A stretch of DNA of 59,556 nt from an uncultured Desulfovibrionaceae bacterium (lineage in GTDB: Bacteria > Desulfobacterota > Desulfovibrionia > Desulfovibrionales > Desulfovibrionaceae): positions 1-59,556 of the forward strand of contig CALUZB010000025.1 of assembly GCA_944325195.1 (NCBI GenBank), given 5' to 3'. The translations under genes and the position numbers were made by a program. Below, piece after piece: positions 17,722 to 27,981 of this stretch. Each line of letters opens with the position of its first letter. Within the stretch, counting starts at the first letter, position 1. Under the pieces are notes generated by a model that ran no database searches, was not told the origin of the DNA, and saw only the letters and a list, made by a program, of their open reading frames with translations.

Positions 17722-18693
17722 TCAAAGTCTGATGTCAATAACAGCTTTATTGCGCAACTGCTGCGTATATTCTTTAAACCGTTCCTGCAAAAGCGGCTCT
17801 TTGAGTATCCGTTCAATTTCCGGTTCGGCCTCGCGCAAACTTTTCGGCTTGCCAGGCGTTTCAGCAATAAGCTTAAGAATGGCTTCAGCCTCATCAATCT
17901 GGAAAACAGGCGACAAATCGCCCACCTTCACACCGCTTAAAGCTTTGCGCCAAAGCGGCGATATATTCTCCCAATCCACAGCGCCAAGCTTGCCTCCGTT
18001 TTTGGCGGAAGGAGCCACCGAATAGGTCTGGGCGGCCTTTTCAAAGCTGAGTGAACCTTTTTTTATCTGTGCCACGATGCCGGGAACATCGGTATGCATA
18101 TCCGGCGGAAACACAATTATTTCCAAGGTGACTACCTTGTCTTTCATAAAATCGCCGGGGTTCTTATTATAATAATTTTCAATATCCGCTTGGGGGACCA
18201 GCACTTTTTGAGTCACCATTACCTGCATCAACCGACTGTTGATCTGGTTGCTCTTGATTCTTTCCTTTAAGAAATCAATATTCAAGCCTTGGGCCATAAG
18301 CGAACGCTCTAAAGTGGGCATGTCTATTTTGTTCCGGTCCAGGATCTGCTGGATTTCCGCATCCACGTCAGCCTCGGACACCTTCACTCCCAACCGTTGC
18401 GCTTCCTGGGAAATCAGTTTATCCACAATCATGCTTTCAAGCATTTTACGCTGAATGGCCATAATCTTGGCATCGGCCTGGGGATCATTCCGGTTAAGCT
18501 TGGCGCGCGATATTTCCGGAGCACTCTGGCGGTGCAGATCCTGCAGGCTGATCATCTCTCCGTTCACAACCGCCGCTACTCCGCTTACCGGCAACGACTT
18601 GACTTGGCGGGATCCGTTATTCTGAGCTATCGCGGCGACAGAGACAAGGCATAAAAACAAACCAATCACTGAAAGCTTGAACAAAAAGCGCAC
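17722..18693 (-). CDS. SurA-like periplasmic peptidyl-prolyl isomerase
   Basis: Exported chaperone of 323 residues. A signal peptide (MRFLFKLSVIGLFLCLVSVA...) precedes a SurA N-terminal region (VAAVVNGEMISLQDL...MLESMIVDKLISQEAQRLG) and a parvulin-type domain (YSVAPSAKNGGKLGAVDW, then LSPVFQIDEAEAILKL). It should help fold outer-membrane proteins. The start is GTG at 18693 after AGGGGATA. It follows another parvulin-like lipoprotein gene, so this transcript carries two foldases. Confidence 0.85.
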   Translation of the reverse strand: MRFLFKLSVIGLFLCLVSVAAIAQNNGSRQVKSLPVSGVAAVVNGEMISLQDLHRQSAPEISRAKLNRNDPQADAKIMAIQRKMLESMIVDKLISQEAQRLGVKVSEADVDAEIQQILDRNKIDMPTLERSLMAQGLNIDFLKERIKSNQINSRLMQVMVTQKVLVPQADIENYYNKNPGDFMKDKVVTLEIIVFPPDMHTDVPGIVAQIKKGSLSFEKAAQTYSVAPSAKNGGKLGAVDWENISPLWRKALSGVKVGDLSPVFQIDEAEAILKLIAETPGKPKSLREAEPEIERILKEPLLQERFKEYTQQLRNKAVIDIRL

Positions 18694-18877
18694 AGAGTAT
18701 CCCCTTATAATAATTTAAGTCTCCCAGCCGGGCAAACACCCGACAGCTTCCGGAGATTTCCATAGAATATCTGAATAGATTTATTCAACCTGGGCCGATA
18801 CATATCACAAGATTTAACTGCTATGCAAACATAATTTCCAAGGCTAATCCACTTTGGCCGTAAAGCAGTGGAGCAGC

Positions 18878-19948
18878 TTAAATACCCTCCTGACCGTCTG
18901 TGTCTCCACCTCTATCCTCTTCATTATTTTCAAGCAACCGGTCACCAAAGTCAGAATCGTTTAACTGCATCATATACGAGTCGGAAGGATAAGTAGCATT
19001 TGTAGGATTCAGGCGATAACTAATCCAGACATCCGCAAGATTTGAAGCGATTTGAATATCCGACTGAATGATCCGCTCCGCTACCCAATTTGCAAAAGCG
19101 ATCTCCAGTTCCTTCTCCACCAAATCCCGCTCAATAAGGGGATAGGCCTGAGCCAGTGTTAATTCTGCGGGTTCCTGTTTCTCTATTAAAATCACGGCTT
19201 CAAACCCGACCCCGCCGTTGAATATTTTCGAAGGCTGATTGACTTGCAGGCTCTCCAGAATCTTTTGCCGCTCCGGCGGCAGTCTATCTTCCCGCATTCG
19301 CACTTCCCGCATTGGAACGTGAGGTATGCTGTCCGGGATCAGAGAAATTTCGCCCGCTTTTACATATGCTTTTAAAAACTCCGCCAAACTCTCCTCAGAC
19401 TGACTCTCCAGCACCCAGAAGTGATATCTGGTCGGCAGCTTGAACTCAGCGCTGTGCCGGCTATAATAGTCGGATATTTCTTCTGAGCTTATCCGGATTT
19501 GTGGGCGCAGCGCCGTCTGCATAAACTTTCCGATACTCAACCGTTGTCGAAGAAAAAGGCGCCACATTTCCAGATTGATGGCGTCATCTTCCAGAATAGA
19601 GTTGAATTCATCCTCCCCATAGCCGGAGCGGATCTCCTGTTCAGCCTGATTCATTTCTTCGTCGCTAACTGCCAGATCAAGCTCTTCCAACTCCTGCATC
19701 ACCAAATGATTGATAATGAGGTTGATCAATGAATCACCATACTGACTTTGCAACTCTTCCGCAGAAGGCGTAACCAGGCCCAACCAGGACATGTGGTCTA
19801 AATCATGCCGGGCCTGCAGCTCGCGCATAGTGATAGGTTCACCATTAACTGAAGCTACAATTCCCGGCTCATTTTCTCCGCTGCACGCGCCAAGCGGCAA
19901 GCAGACTAAGAGCAGATAAAGGACCAGCGCCTGAAATTTTCTATTCAT
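18878..19948 (-). CDS. Parvulin-type (PpiC/SurA-like) lipoprotein
   Basis: Predicted lipoprotein of 356 residues. The lipobox LPLGAC places the lipidated Cys at residue 22, just after a short hydrophobic signal. The body has the SurA_N pattern (VASVNGEPITMRELQAR ... LINLIINHLVMQELEELDLAV) and a degenerate rotamase domain (SKIFNGGVGFEAVILIEKQE). I take the ATG at 19948; a TTG three bases upstream is also possible. The PpiC core motifs are weak, so it may be chaperone only. It lies between mfd and the SurA-like gene. Confidence 0.78.
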   Translation of the reverse strand: MNRKFQALVLYLLLVCLPLGACSGENEPGIVASVNGEPITMRELQARHDLDHMSWLGLVTPSAEELQSQYGDSLINLIINHLVMQELEELDLAVSDEEMNQAEQEIRSGYGEDEFNSILEDDAINLEMWRLFLRQRLSIGKFMQTALRPQIRISSEEISDYYSRHSAEFKLPTRYHFWVLESQSEESLAEFLKAYVKAGEISLIPDSIPHVPMREVRMREDRLPPERQKILESLQVNQPSKIFNGGVGFEAVILIEKQEPAELTLAQAYPLIERDLVEKELEIAFANWVAERIIQSDIQIASNLADVWISYRLNPTNATYPSDSYMMQLNDSDFGDRLLENNEEDRGGDTDGQEGI

Positions 19949-19982
19949 CAATCAGAACCAGCTACTTATTAATGTTGTCAGT

Positions 19983-22900
19983 TTACTCCAGTAATTCCCG
20001 CATATCGTCACACACAGCAAGCAGACGTTCCGGCAAAGACAATCTCATATCCAGAGCATATTCCAAACCATTTTGCAGCACTTTGGCCTTAACCGGTCGT
20101 CTGGCTACCCAATCCACAAATTTCTCCGGGTCCACAGCCTTGCTTGAATCCGACCAGGTTAATTTCAACTTACTTTCAAAAATATCGGCCTTAGCCACTT
20201 GCAAGCGACTGAGAAAGCGTTTCAACCCTAAAATAGCCGTAAAATTGATCAACTTGTCCGGCAACGGTCCGTAGCGATCCCGAATTTCCAGTTCCACGTC
20301 CTGTTGGGCTTGCGCATCAGTCGCGGAGGACAGGGCTTTATAGTAATTCAGACGCTCACCTGAATCGGCGATATAGTCCGCCGGAATGAGGGCAGGCACA
20401 GCAATGGACAGTTCCGTTTCCTTCACTTCCAGTTGTTTGTCACCCCGCAGTCGGTTCACGGCTTCTTCCAGCATTTCCAGGTAAAGATCCAGCCCCACTC
20501 TCGCCATATGTCCACTCTGGGCTTCGCCCAGAATATTCCCGGCCCCGCGGATACGCAAATCCTCCATGGCTACCTGGAACCCGGCCCCAAGGTAGTCCAG
20601 ATCCATAATCACCCGCAATCTTTCCTTAAAAGCCCGGAACTGCCCGGCCTTATCGCCGATTTCCCGCGGCGCCACAAACACGGCATAAGCCTGACGATCG
20701 GAGCGGCCCACCCGTCCCCGCAATTGATAAAGCTGGCCCAGACCGAACATCTGGGCACCGTCAACGATCAGTGTGTTTGCCCGGGGGAAATCGAGGCCGG
20801 ATTCGACAATTGCCGTGCACACCAGAATTTGTGTCTCGCCGTTCCAGAATCTGCGCATGGCCTCTTCCAATTGGCGTTCAGGCATCTGGCCGTGCGCCAG
20901 TCCGATTTTTGCCGCCGGAGCAAGCTTCTGCACATACTCCACCACATTTTCAATGCCCTGCACCCGATTATGCACCCAGAAGACCTGTCCGTCCCGGTCC
21001 AGCTCACGGGCTAAGGCCCCGGCCAGGATATCGTCTTCGCGCTTTACAACTGAGCTGATCACCGGTTTGCGCTCCGGGGGAGCGGTTTCAATGATGGAAA
21101 GCCCGCGCAGGCCGGCTATGGAGAGTTGCAGGGTGCGGGGAATGGGGGTGGCCGTGAGGGTAAGCACATCAATATTTTTGCGCAATTGCTTAAGCTTCTC
21201 TTTATGCCGTACCCCGAAACGCTGCTCTTCATCTAAAATCAACAGACTTAAATTCGGCAGTTTCACATCACCGGAAAGCAGACGGTGTGTACCGATGAGC
21301 ACATCGATCTGCCCTTTTGCGGCCTTATCCAGAACCGCCTGCTGCTCTTTACGGGAAACAAAGCGTGAAAGCATTCCAACATTCAGCCCGAACCCGGACA
21401 AACGCGCGTTAAAGGTCTTATAGTGTTGCTCAGCCAGCACAGTGGTGGGACAAAGCAGAGCAACCTGTTTGCCGTCGGCCCCGGCCCGAAAGGCAGCACG
21501 CAGAGCTACTTCGGTTTTTCCGAACCCAACGTCGCCGCAAACCAGGCGATCCATTGCCTCGGGGCGCTCCAGATCGGCCAGCACATCCTCAATGGCCCGG
21601 GCCTGATCGGGGGTTTCCTCAAACCCGAAAGATGCTTCAAACTCGCTGAACAACTCATTGGCCGGGCCGTAGCTGTACCCCTTGGCCAGTTTGCGCCAGG
21701 CGTACATTTCCACCAAATCCTGAGCTATCTGCTCAATGGCTTTTTTCGCCCGGCTCTTGCTGGCCTGCCAAGCGCTCCCACCCAGCTTATCCAAGGGCGG
21801 CACCAGCCCGTCCGCACCTTTGAACCGCTGCACCAGGGAAAGCCGATCCACCGGCAGATAGAATTTAGCGTCGTCCGCATAAATCAACAACAGAAAATCG
21901 GCGTGATAATCACCCAGCTTGAGATTGTGCAGCCCCTCAAAGCGGCCGATCCCGAAATCGCGGTGCACCAGATGATCACCGGGCTTCAGCCCGTCATAGC
22001 GCTCCAGGCCGGCAAAGGCCCGGCTCTTCACCCGCTGCCGTTCTTTGCGCGGTTGGATTACATCCTCGCCAAGCACCAAAGTATTGGCCCAAAGCAACTC
22101 CACCCCTTCCCGCCAAGGAGAGATCAGGGCATAAAGACCGGAACGGCCGGGATTGTACTCCAGAACCGCGGTAAGGCCGTCCTGCTCGGCCAGACCAAGA
22201 AACTTTTTGCGGCTGCGCTGGCTCTGAAATGACAGAATCAAAGTTTTTCCGGCGCTGAGCCATTCTTTCACCTGCTCGACAAAGCGATGCCAGGGGCGCT
22301 CCAGATCGGACGGTAAAGGGAAAATATCGGTAAACGAGCGTAAACGCCGTTCCGGCAAGTCGATTTTTCCACCTGCAGACAAATCCGCCTCTGTTTGCAG
22401 CCCCGCCTGTATCGGCAGATCTCCAAAGAAAACCCTGGTATGAGCAGTGAATTCCCTTGCCATAAGAGAGGAGCCGTTCAGAATCAGGTCAGCGGGCTGG
22501 AAAAAGTCTTCAGTCTGCTGCTCCAGGGCGGCGGCGCGCCAAGCCTGGCGGACCGCTTCTTCAGCCGCGCGAAATTCTTCGAGTGGTGGACAGAGAAAAA
22601 TGGTGTTATCCGGCAACCATGAGAATAAATGGGTGGATCGCTCGTAGTACAGCCCCGGCATTATTCCGGACGGAATCGAGTTGCGCTCGGCCGCCGCGTC
22701 CAGATACGCGGCGAGATGTGCAGGCATTTTCTCGGATTGCTCCAGGCCCAGCCAATATTTCCGGGCGGCTGCAACCTGTTCGCATTCAAATAAAACCGGG
22801 CTGGCCGGGATCAGAGTAGCCGCTTCTCTGGAGCCAAGTGAGCGCTGTGTGGAAATGTCGAACAGGCGAATCTGTTCCACATTATCGCCGAAGAACTCAA

Positions 22901-23480
22901 ACCGCAGGGGGTGGGCGTAACCCGGCGCGAAAATATCCAGAATATCCCCGCGCACCGCAAGCTCTCCCGCCTGGGTGACCAAGGGAACCCGATTATAGCC
23001 CCAATCCACAGCCAGAGAAATCAAAAATTCCTGAGAAAGCTCATCATTGAGGCTGATTGTAAGGGTATGCCCTTCGAAAAAGTTGCGGGGCGGGGTTTTC
23101 AGCAGCAGGTTATCAACTGTGGTCAGCAACCCGAAAGCAGTTTCAGCCGCATCCAGGGCGAACAGACCGGCCAGACGCGCTGCGGCGTCCGCTTTATTTG
23201 TAACTCCAGGGCGGGGAGCAGGTATAGTGATGAAGGGTTGCTCCCATACCGCCTGTGACGGGTCGTTTTCCGCCTGCGATAAGCCGGGGCTGAACAAACG
23301 GGTAAGCGCCCTGAGTTCCAGACGCTGTTCCGCATCCGCCGCAAGCACCACTACCGGCCGTCCCTGTGCTGTCAATCGACAGGCCAGCATGGCCATCCCG
23401 GCACTGCCGCCACGTTCAACGTTTATGGTACTGCCGCGCGAGCCGATCAGAAATTGAAGCAAATCGTTAAACGTCATCAT
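19983..23480 (-). CDS. mfd: Transcription-repair coupling factor Mfd
   Basis: Large DNA translocase (1165 residues, standard length) that removes stalled RNA polymerase and recruits UvrA. Order of parts: N-terminal UvrB-homology module, RNA-polymerase-interacting CarD-like domain (KPGDHLVHRDFGIGRFEGL), and RecG-like helicase core with Walker A (GDVGFGKTE), DEEQ box (LILDEEQRFGVRHKEKLK), TLTATPIPRTL and QLRGRVGRS. A C-terminal TRCF domain follows. ATG-ATG start at 23480. It heads the run of foldases and the rodZ-like gene on this strand. Confidence 0.98.
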   Translation of the reverse strand: MMTFNDLLQFLIGSRGSTINVERGGSAGMAMLACRLTAQGRPVVVLAADAEQRLELRALTRLFSPGLSQAENDPSQAVWEQPFITIPAPRPGVTNKADAAARLAGLFALDAAETAFGLLTTVDNLLLKTPPRNFFEGHTLTISLNDELSQEFLISLAVDWGYNRVPLVTQAGELAVRGDILDIFAPGYAHPLRFEFFGDNVEQIRLFDISTQRSLGSREAATLIPASPVLFECEQVAAARKYWLGLEQSEKMPAHLAAYLDAAAERNSIPSGIMPGLYYERSTHLFSWLPDNTIFLCPPLEEFRAAEEAVRQAWRAAALEQQTEDFFQPADLILNGSSLMAREFTAHTRVFFGDLPIQAGLQTEADLSAGGKIDLPERRLRSFTDIFPLPSDLERPWHRFVEQVKEWLSAGKTLILSFQSQRSRKKFLGLAEQDGLTAVLEYNPGRSGLYALISPWREGVELLWANTLVLGEDVIQPRKERQRVKSRAFAGLERYDGLKPGDHLVHRDFGIGRFEGLHNLKLGDYHADFLLLIYADDAKFYLPVDRLSLVQRFKGADGLVPPLDKLGGSAWQASKSRAKKAIEQIAQDLVEMYAWRKLAKGYSYGPANELFSEFEASFGFEETPDQARAIEDVLADLERPEAMDRLVCGDVGFGKTEVALRAAFRAGADGKQVALLCPTTVLAEQHYKTFNARLSGFGLNVGMLSRFVSRKEQQAVLDKAAKGQIDVLIGTHRLLSGDVKLPNLSLLILDEEQRFGVRHKEKLKQLRKNIDVLTLTATPIPRTLQLSIAGLRGLSIIETAPPERKPVISSVVKREDDILAGALARELDRDGQVFWVHNRVQGIENVVEYVQKLAPAAKIGLAHGQMPERQLEEAMRRFWNGETQILVCTAIVESGLDFPRANTLIVDGAQMFGLGQLYQLRGRVGRSDRQAYAVFVAPREIGDKAGQFRAFKERLRVIMDLDYLGAGFQVAMEDLRIRGAGNILGEAQSGHMARVGLDLYLEMLEEAVNRLRGDKQLEVKETELSIAVPALIPADYIADSGERLNYYKALSSATDAQAQQDVELEIRDRYGPLPDKLINFTAILGLKRFLSRLQVAKADIFESKLKLTWSDSSKAVDPEKFVDWVARRPVKAKVLQNGLEYALDMRLSLPERLLAVCDDMRELLE

Positions 23481-23948
23481 CTACCCACAGTCGACCTGAG
23501 CCTCGACGACTCACAAAAGCTTCTATGCATTATGTTTTAAGTACATACCAACTTTCAAATCGGATACAATTTAAATGCACGCCGTCACTTCAAGCTACAT
23601 TAATAGAATGTTTTTGCTCGCTTTCAGACGCAGGCAACCACGAGTACAATCGCGGAACAGTTTAACTTAAAAGTTAAACTGTTCCGGACACCCCTTTCTT
23701 TTGGAAAAGGTTATGAATACGCTAATCATCGGCGCAGCCGCCTGTCAAATTGTTTTCCTTGCGCCGGAATTAAACCGGTTGCTCCAATCTCCCAAACAAC
23801 GGATTATATTACCTGATTATTCGGAATAAAACTGCAAACCGCCAAGCAGTAGGCATATACCTGTAGGCTTCCAGCCTTACCCGTTCGATGCGGGGCGCGT
23901 CCGCTTGGAGTTGTCGTGCGAAACTGAACGTCGGTATCTGCTCTGCTT
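23481..23948. other. Intergenic region between iorB and mfd
   Basis: 468 bases with no gene. It holds the mfd promoter region and, after iorB, the 16-bp stem palindrome at 23653-23686. Confidence 0.5.
23653..23686. repeat. Palindromic hairpin, 16-bp perfect stem
   Basis: CGGAACAGTTTAACTT pairs perfectly with AAGTTAAACTGTTCCG around AA. No U-run follows on either strand. The TTAACTT-NN-AAGTTAA core is the same as in the 1200-1241 palindrome. It lies between iorB and mfd and could end iorAB transcription or be an operator. Confidence 0.75.
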
Positions 23949-24542
23949 TCATATCTGGTCGTGCATAGCCTGAATGCCGTTTTCCAAGGCGGCCAGGTTT
24001 ACATCCACCAACTTAGGCGGCAGGAATTTTTTTATTCCCTCGCGCAAGGCTGGTACCCCGAACGGGAGCAGTCCGGAAGCGCACACTGCCCCCAGCAAGG
24101 CTGTATTGCCGCTCTGAGCGGATCCGGCCCGCAAACCACAATCGCGACAGGGCAGAAACCAGGCCTTTGCGGCCACTGCTTCCACCTGGCGCCTGATTTC
24201 CGATAGTGGCGGATATGTGTCCACCCCGGCCGATACGCTTACCGGCTGCATGATATCCCCGCTGGAGAAGACATGTCCGCCTTTTCGCAAATAAGGTAAA
24301 GCGCGCAATGTTTCCATAGGTTCAAAACCAAGCAGAATGTCCGCTTCACCCAGACTGATGCGGGGGCTGGAGAATCCACCCAGCAGAATGGTGGACTCAA
24401 CCACGCCGCCGCGTTGAGCCATGCCGTGAATTTCCCCGGAGACCACCTCAATGCCCTGCTCCAAAGCAGTGCGGGCCAGCAAAGTGGTGGCGGTAAGAGT
24501 ACCCTGTCCGCCTACTCCTGTAAGGTAAATACGCACTCTCAT
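23949..24542 (-). CDS. iorB: Indolepyruvate:ferredoxin oxidoreductase beta subunit
   Basis: Small subunit (197 residues) of the oxygen-sensitive enzyme that decarboxylates aryl pyruvates from aromatic amino acids to aryl-acetyl-CoA and reduces ferredoxin. It has the gamma-type 2-oxoacid oxidoreductase motif GVGGQGTLTATTLLA near its N-terminus and the conserved EIHGMAQRGGVVESTILLG. I place the start at the ATG at 24542, one base after the iorA stop, so translation is coupled. An upstream extension gives an unlikely Cys/Arg-rich N-terminus. Confidence 0.93.
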   Translation of the reverse strand: MRVRIYLTGVGGQGTLTATTLLARTALEQGIEVVSGEIHGMAQRGGVVESTILLGGFSSPRISLGEADILLGFEPMETLRALPYLRKGGHVFSSGDIMQPVSVSAGVDTYPPLSEIRRQVEAVAAKAWFLPCRDCGLRAGSAQSGNTALLGAVCASGLLPFGVPALREGIKKFLPPKLVDVNLAALENGIQAMHDQI

Positions 24543-24543
24543 C

Positions 24544-26391
24544 TTACGCCTCCTTTTTCCTGGCCTTGATTTTCGGTGTAATTTGCAGGCACACCATGCA
24601 ACCGGCACACATTTCCGGATCGATAAACACCTCGTCCGCCTGTTTTCCGAAAGCAGGGCAACCCAGAGTTTCATGACAGGCCACCACTTCCTGCCCCTGC
24701 TCGTGGATATAGGCCCGCTGAGTGCGCACCTGTTTCAAAGTGCGTCTGGCAAACAACACACAGGGCTCTTCCACAATCAACACCCGCACCCCCTGCATAG
24801 CTTTCATTTCCTCAAGAGTGCGCATAGTGGCTTTCAGATTATACGGTCTGACTTTGGCCCACTGAGTCACACCGCAACCCTCAACCACCTTGGCAATGTC
24901 GATATGCACGCTGGTATCGCCCAGCAATTCTCCGGCAACCCCGGGATTGGGCTGATGCCCGGTCATAGCGGTGGTTCCGTTATCGAGAATGATCAGAATG
25001 ATATCGTGTTTGTTGAAGACGGCATTGACCAACCCGGTGATACCGGAATGGAAGAAAGTGGAGTCGCCGATATAACCGATGGTGGTGCGCCCGGAAGCTG
25101 CGGAAAAACCGCTTCCGGCAGAAATGGACGAGCCCATGCAGTATAAAAAGTCCGCATTGTTCAGAGGAGAAGCAATGCCCAAGGTATAACAGCCGATGTC
25201 GCTGGAATGAATCGCCTCTTTGCCGAACACCCGGTTGACCGCATAATACAGGGCGCGGTGCGCGCAACCCGCACAGAGAATGGGCGGACGCCCCGGCAGA
25301 TTCGGAGCCGCAGAGGCGGAGTCTTCCTCTCTTTCGGGACACTCTGAACCGAGAAATTCAGCCAGAGCCCGACGCACGATCGTGGTGGAGTATTCGCCGA
25401 GCCTGGTCAGAACCCCGCCTTTACCCACAACTTCCACACCCAGACCAAGGCGTTGAGCAAGAATTCTCACCTGCTCCTCAAGCAGCGGCTCAAGCTCTTC
25501 CACAATCAACACCCGCTCCACGCTTCTGAGAAATTCCCCTACTGTGGCCGCCGGAAATGGCCAAGTCACCCCAAGCTCCAGCACTTTAAATCGGTTTTCA
25601 AATTCCGGCTCAAGCAGTACGTCGCGCAAATAGGCCCGGGAAATTCCACTGGCGATTACTCCGACTTTCCCCTCGCCCCACACCCTATTCCAAGCGGAGA
25701 GCTCGATTTCAGCCTGAATTTTCTGCAGATTTTCCAGCATGGCCGCATGACGGCGGCGGGCAACCATAGGCACGGGCACAAAGCGCATGGGGTCGCGCTT
25801 AAACTCTTTGAGAGGAGCCGGACCTGGAAGCTCACCCAGCACCACGCTGCCGCGCAGATGATTGAGCCTGGTGGTGGTGCGCAAAAGAACCGGCTGCTCG
25901 TACTTGCGCGAGAGTAACAGCGCGTCACGGGTCATATCTTTGGCTTCCTGGGCACTGGCCGGCTCAAAACAGGGCAGACCGGCCATGCGGGCATAGTAAC
26001 GATTGTCCTGTTCATCCTGGCTGGAATGGCAACCGGGATCGTCCGCTGAAAGCAGCACCAAGCCGCCGGGAGAACCTGTGTAAGAAAGCGTAAACAGCGG
26101 GTCTGCCGCCACGTTCACACCCACATGTTTCATGGTTACCAATGTCATTGCTCCGGCCAGACTGGCGCCCGCCCCCACTTCCAGAGCAACCTTTTCATTG
26201 GTTGAATATTCCATTCTGTACCGCCCACAAGCGCGCAGGCGGTAAAATGTGTCCGGCACTTCGGAAGACGGAGTGCCGGGATAACAGGTAACCATATTTA
26301 TTCCCGCTTCCAATGCGCCACGCACAATAGCCTCATTACCAAGAAGCAACTGCCTGTCGCCGGGATTGTCTGCCAGAATAGGATGTTTCAT
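24544..26391 (-). CDS. iorA: Indolepyruvate:ferredoxin oxidoreductase alpha subunit
   Basis: Thiamine-diphosphate-binding subunit (615 residues). The N-terminal pyrimidine-binding domain includes MVTCYPGTPSSEVPD and TMKHVGVNVAADPL; the C-terminal TPP domain includes CAGCAHRALYYA, GYIGDSTFFHSGI and ILDNGTTAMTGHQPNPG. The tail carries an iron-sulphur motif, GCPAF followed by MCAGCMVC; it looks shorter than the two-cluster tail common in archaeal enzymes. Start at the ATG at 26391 with AGGAAG. It is coupled to iorB. Confidence 0.95.
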   Translation of the reverse strand: MKHPILADNPGDRQLLLGNEAIVRGALEAGINMVTCYPGTPSSEVPDTFYRLRACGRYRMEYSTNEKVALEVGAGASLAGAMTLVTMKHVGVNVAADPLFTLSYTGSPGGLVLLSADDPGCHSSQDEQDNRYYARMAGLPCFEPASAQEAKDMTRDALLLSRKYEQPVLLRTTTRLNHLRGSVVLGELPGPAPLKEFKRDPMRFVPVPMVARRRHAAMLENLQKIQAEIELSAWNRVWGEGKVGVIASGISRAYLRDVLLEPEFENRFKVLELGVTWPFPAATVGEFLRSVERVLIVEELEPLLEEQVRILAQRLGLGVEVVGKGGVLTRLGEYSTTIVRRALAEFLGSECPEREEDSASAAPNLPGRPPILCAGCAHRALYYAVNRVFGKEAIHSSDIGCYTLGIASPLNNADFLYCMGSSISAGSGFSAASGRTTIGYIGDSTFFHSGITGLVNAVFNKHDIILIILDNGTTAMTGHQPNPGVAGELLGDTSVHIDIAKVVEGCGVTQWAKVRPYNLKATMRTLEEMKAMQGVRVLIVEEPCVLFARRTLKQVRTQRAYIHEQGQEVVACHETLGCPAFGKQADEVFIDPEMCAGCMVCLQITPKIKARKKEA

Positions 26392-27219
26392 CAGATCTTC
26401 CTTAAACTGAAATGGTTGCAAGGCGACGCGCCTACACAAGCGCCCGCACAAATAGACAAATGTTTCAGCAAAACTGCAAGATGTTTATGTCCTGCACCTG
26501 ACCGGGGCCTGAATCCCGGGCGGCTGATGCCGGGCAGTTGCCCGGGTTGATGTATGTACCGCCCGCAATGCCGGGACAACAACAGCATGGGCCTTGCGTT
26601 CAGGGCTCTCAAACCATAACCATACCTTTATTCAACCCACAGTCAACTTCAAGCCCCCGCCTGAGCCTGCACCAGCTAAATGTTCAATGTGTCGGAAACT
26701 TCTTTCCCTTTTTTAAAACGGCCGGGAAAGATAAACATCGACAAAGACTCCTAATCAGATGTTCTTCCATCACAAATGGGATTAAACCATAAATCTGATA
26801 ACCGACACAGCCGGAAGGGTTAAACTGCCCGCCAACTCCCCATACAAAATCAAAGCATATCCCCACCCTTGATTTCAAAGCCAGGGAAGCTTCAAAGGCA
26901 GACTTATTGCGCCCTCAAACAGGCAACACAACTTATCCATAGGGGGCAACAGAACAATACCAACCCCGGAACACGGCAGCATCACTGATTGCACAGAAAC
27001 AGCCCGGTGCACAGCATAAAAACAACCAACAGCACAAGCACTCATTTTCACAAGCCTGCGCCCCTCTCACCTACCCCAGTTCAAAAAGCTTTTCAGTACA
27101 ACAGCCCTACTTTCCCTCACGTATACAAGTAACGGCGCAAACAGGCTTATTCCACAGCAATGCTGTAAACCGAACACACATACAGGAAACATCAGTCCAA
27201 TGCGGCCTTTCGCTCTGGA
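26392..27219. other. Intergenic region upstream of iorA
   Basis: 828 bases with no credible gene. Around 26505-26580 the sequence is GC-rich and self-complementary (CCGGGCA-GT-TGCCCGG near 26531-26546, with further CCGGG/CCCGG repeats), so the iorA leader could be structured. I recognise no known riboswitch. 26600-27200 shows nothing notable. Confidence 0.4.
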
Positions 27220-27981
27220 TTATTGCCCCGGCTCTACCTCCTCTGAAGTCGGTTTTGTTTGCTGAGTCAGCTTTTCGCTGAGTTGCTCTACCTGTGCGGC
27301 CAGAAAAGTATCACTGTAGAAATTCTCGCTCTTTTGCAAGGTCTGATAAATTTCCAGGCTTTTCTGATAATTTCCCAATCGTTCCGCCAGAATCGCCCGC
27401 TCCATCTGCACTTGGGGCAACAGGGCTTCTCCGGCGGAAGCAGCCAGCTTATCCAGCAAATCCTCCGCCTGTTCCTGTTTTTCCAATTTCAACAGATTTT
27501 TGGCCCAACCCAGACCGGCTATGGTTTTATATCCGGAATCCCCGGTCTGCTCATAAATTTTTTGCCAGTATTCAGCGGCTTGTGCGTGGTTGCCCAGTTC
27601 TTCAGCCCGGATAACCACCTCGCTGTAGGCACCTACCTGCAACTCCGCCGGCAGATCAGGAATGATTTTTTCCAGAGCAGCCACTACATCAACAGCGTTC
27701 CCGGCCTGAAGGGCAACGGCTATTTCAGCCCGCCCGGCGGCCAGCGTGTTTTCATGATGCCACCTGTAGCCGATACCGATGACGGCAATCAGAACAATGC
27801 CCACCACAATCGCACTGATCACCCGGGCGTGTTCTGTAACAAATTGCAGAGCAGGCGTGGCTTCGGGAGCAATATCATCCTTCAAGGCCTGAAGCAGCCG
27901 CTTGTCTGCCTTGGTTCCTGTAAGGGGAATTCCGGCCGGTTCGGACGTCATCTTCGACTTTGACTTAAATGGCTTGGCCAT
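27220..27981 (-). CDS. TPR-containing single-pass membrane protein (YfgM-like)
   Basis: Protein of 253 residues with a cytoplasmic N-terminus, one membrane helix (about 53-71) and a periplasmic part made of tetratricopeptide-like helices (YSEVVIRAEELGNHAQAAEYWQKIYE; GNYQKSLEIYQTLQ). YfgM, an ancillary SecYEG/PpiD partner, has this layout; homology is inferred from architecture only. AAGGAG precedes the ATG. It stands alone. Confidence 0.7.
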   Translation of the reverse strand: MAKPFKSKSKMTSEPAGIPLTGTKADKRLLQALKDDIAPEATPALQFVTEHARVISAIVVGIVLIAVIGIGYRWHHENTLAAGRAEIAVALQAGNAVDVVAALEKIIPDLPAELQVGAYSEVVIRAEELGNHAQAAEYWQKIYEQTGDSGYKTIAGLGWAKNLLKLEKQEQAEDLLDKLAASAGEALLPQVQMERAILAERLGNYQKSLEIYQTLQKSENFYSDTFLAAQVEQLSEKLTQQTKPTSEEVEPGQ

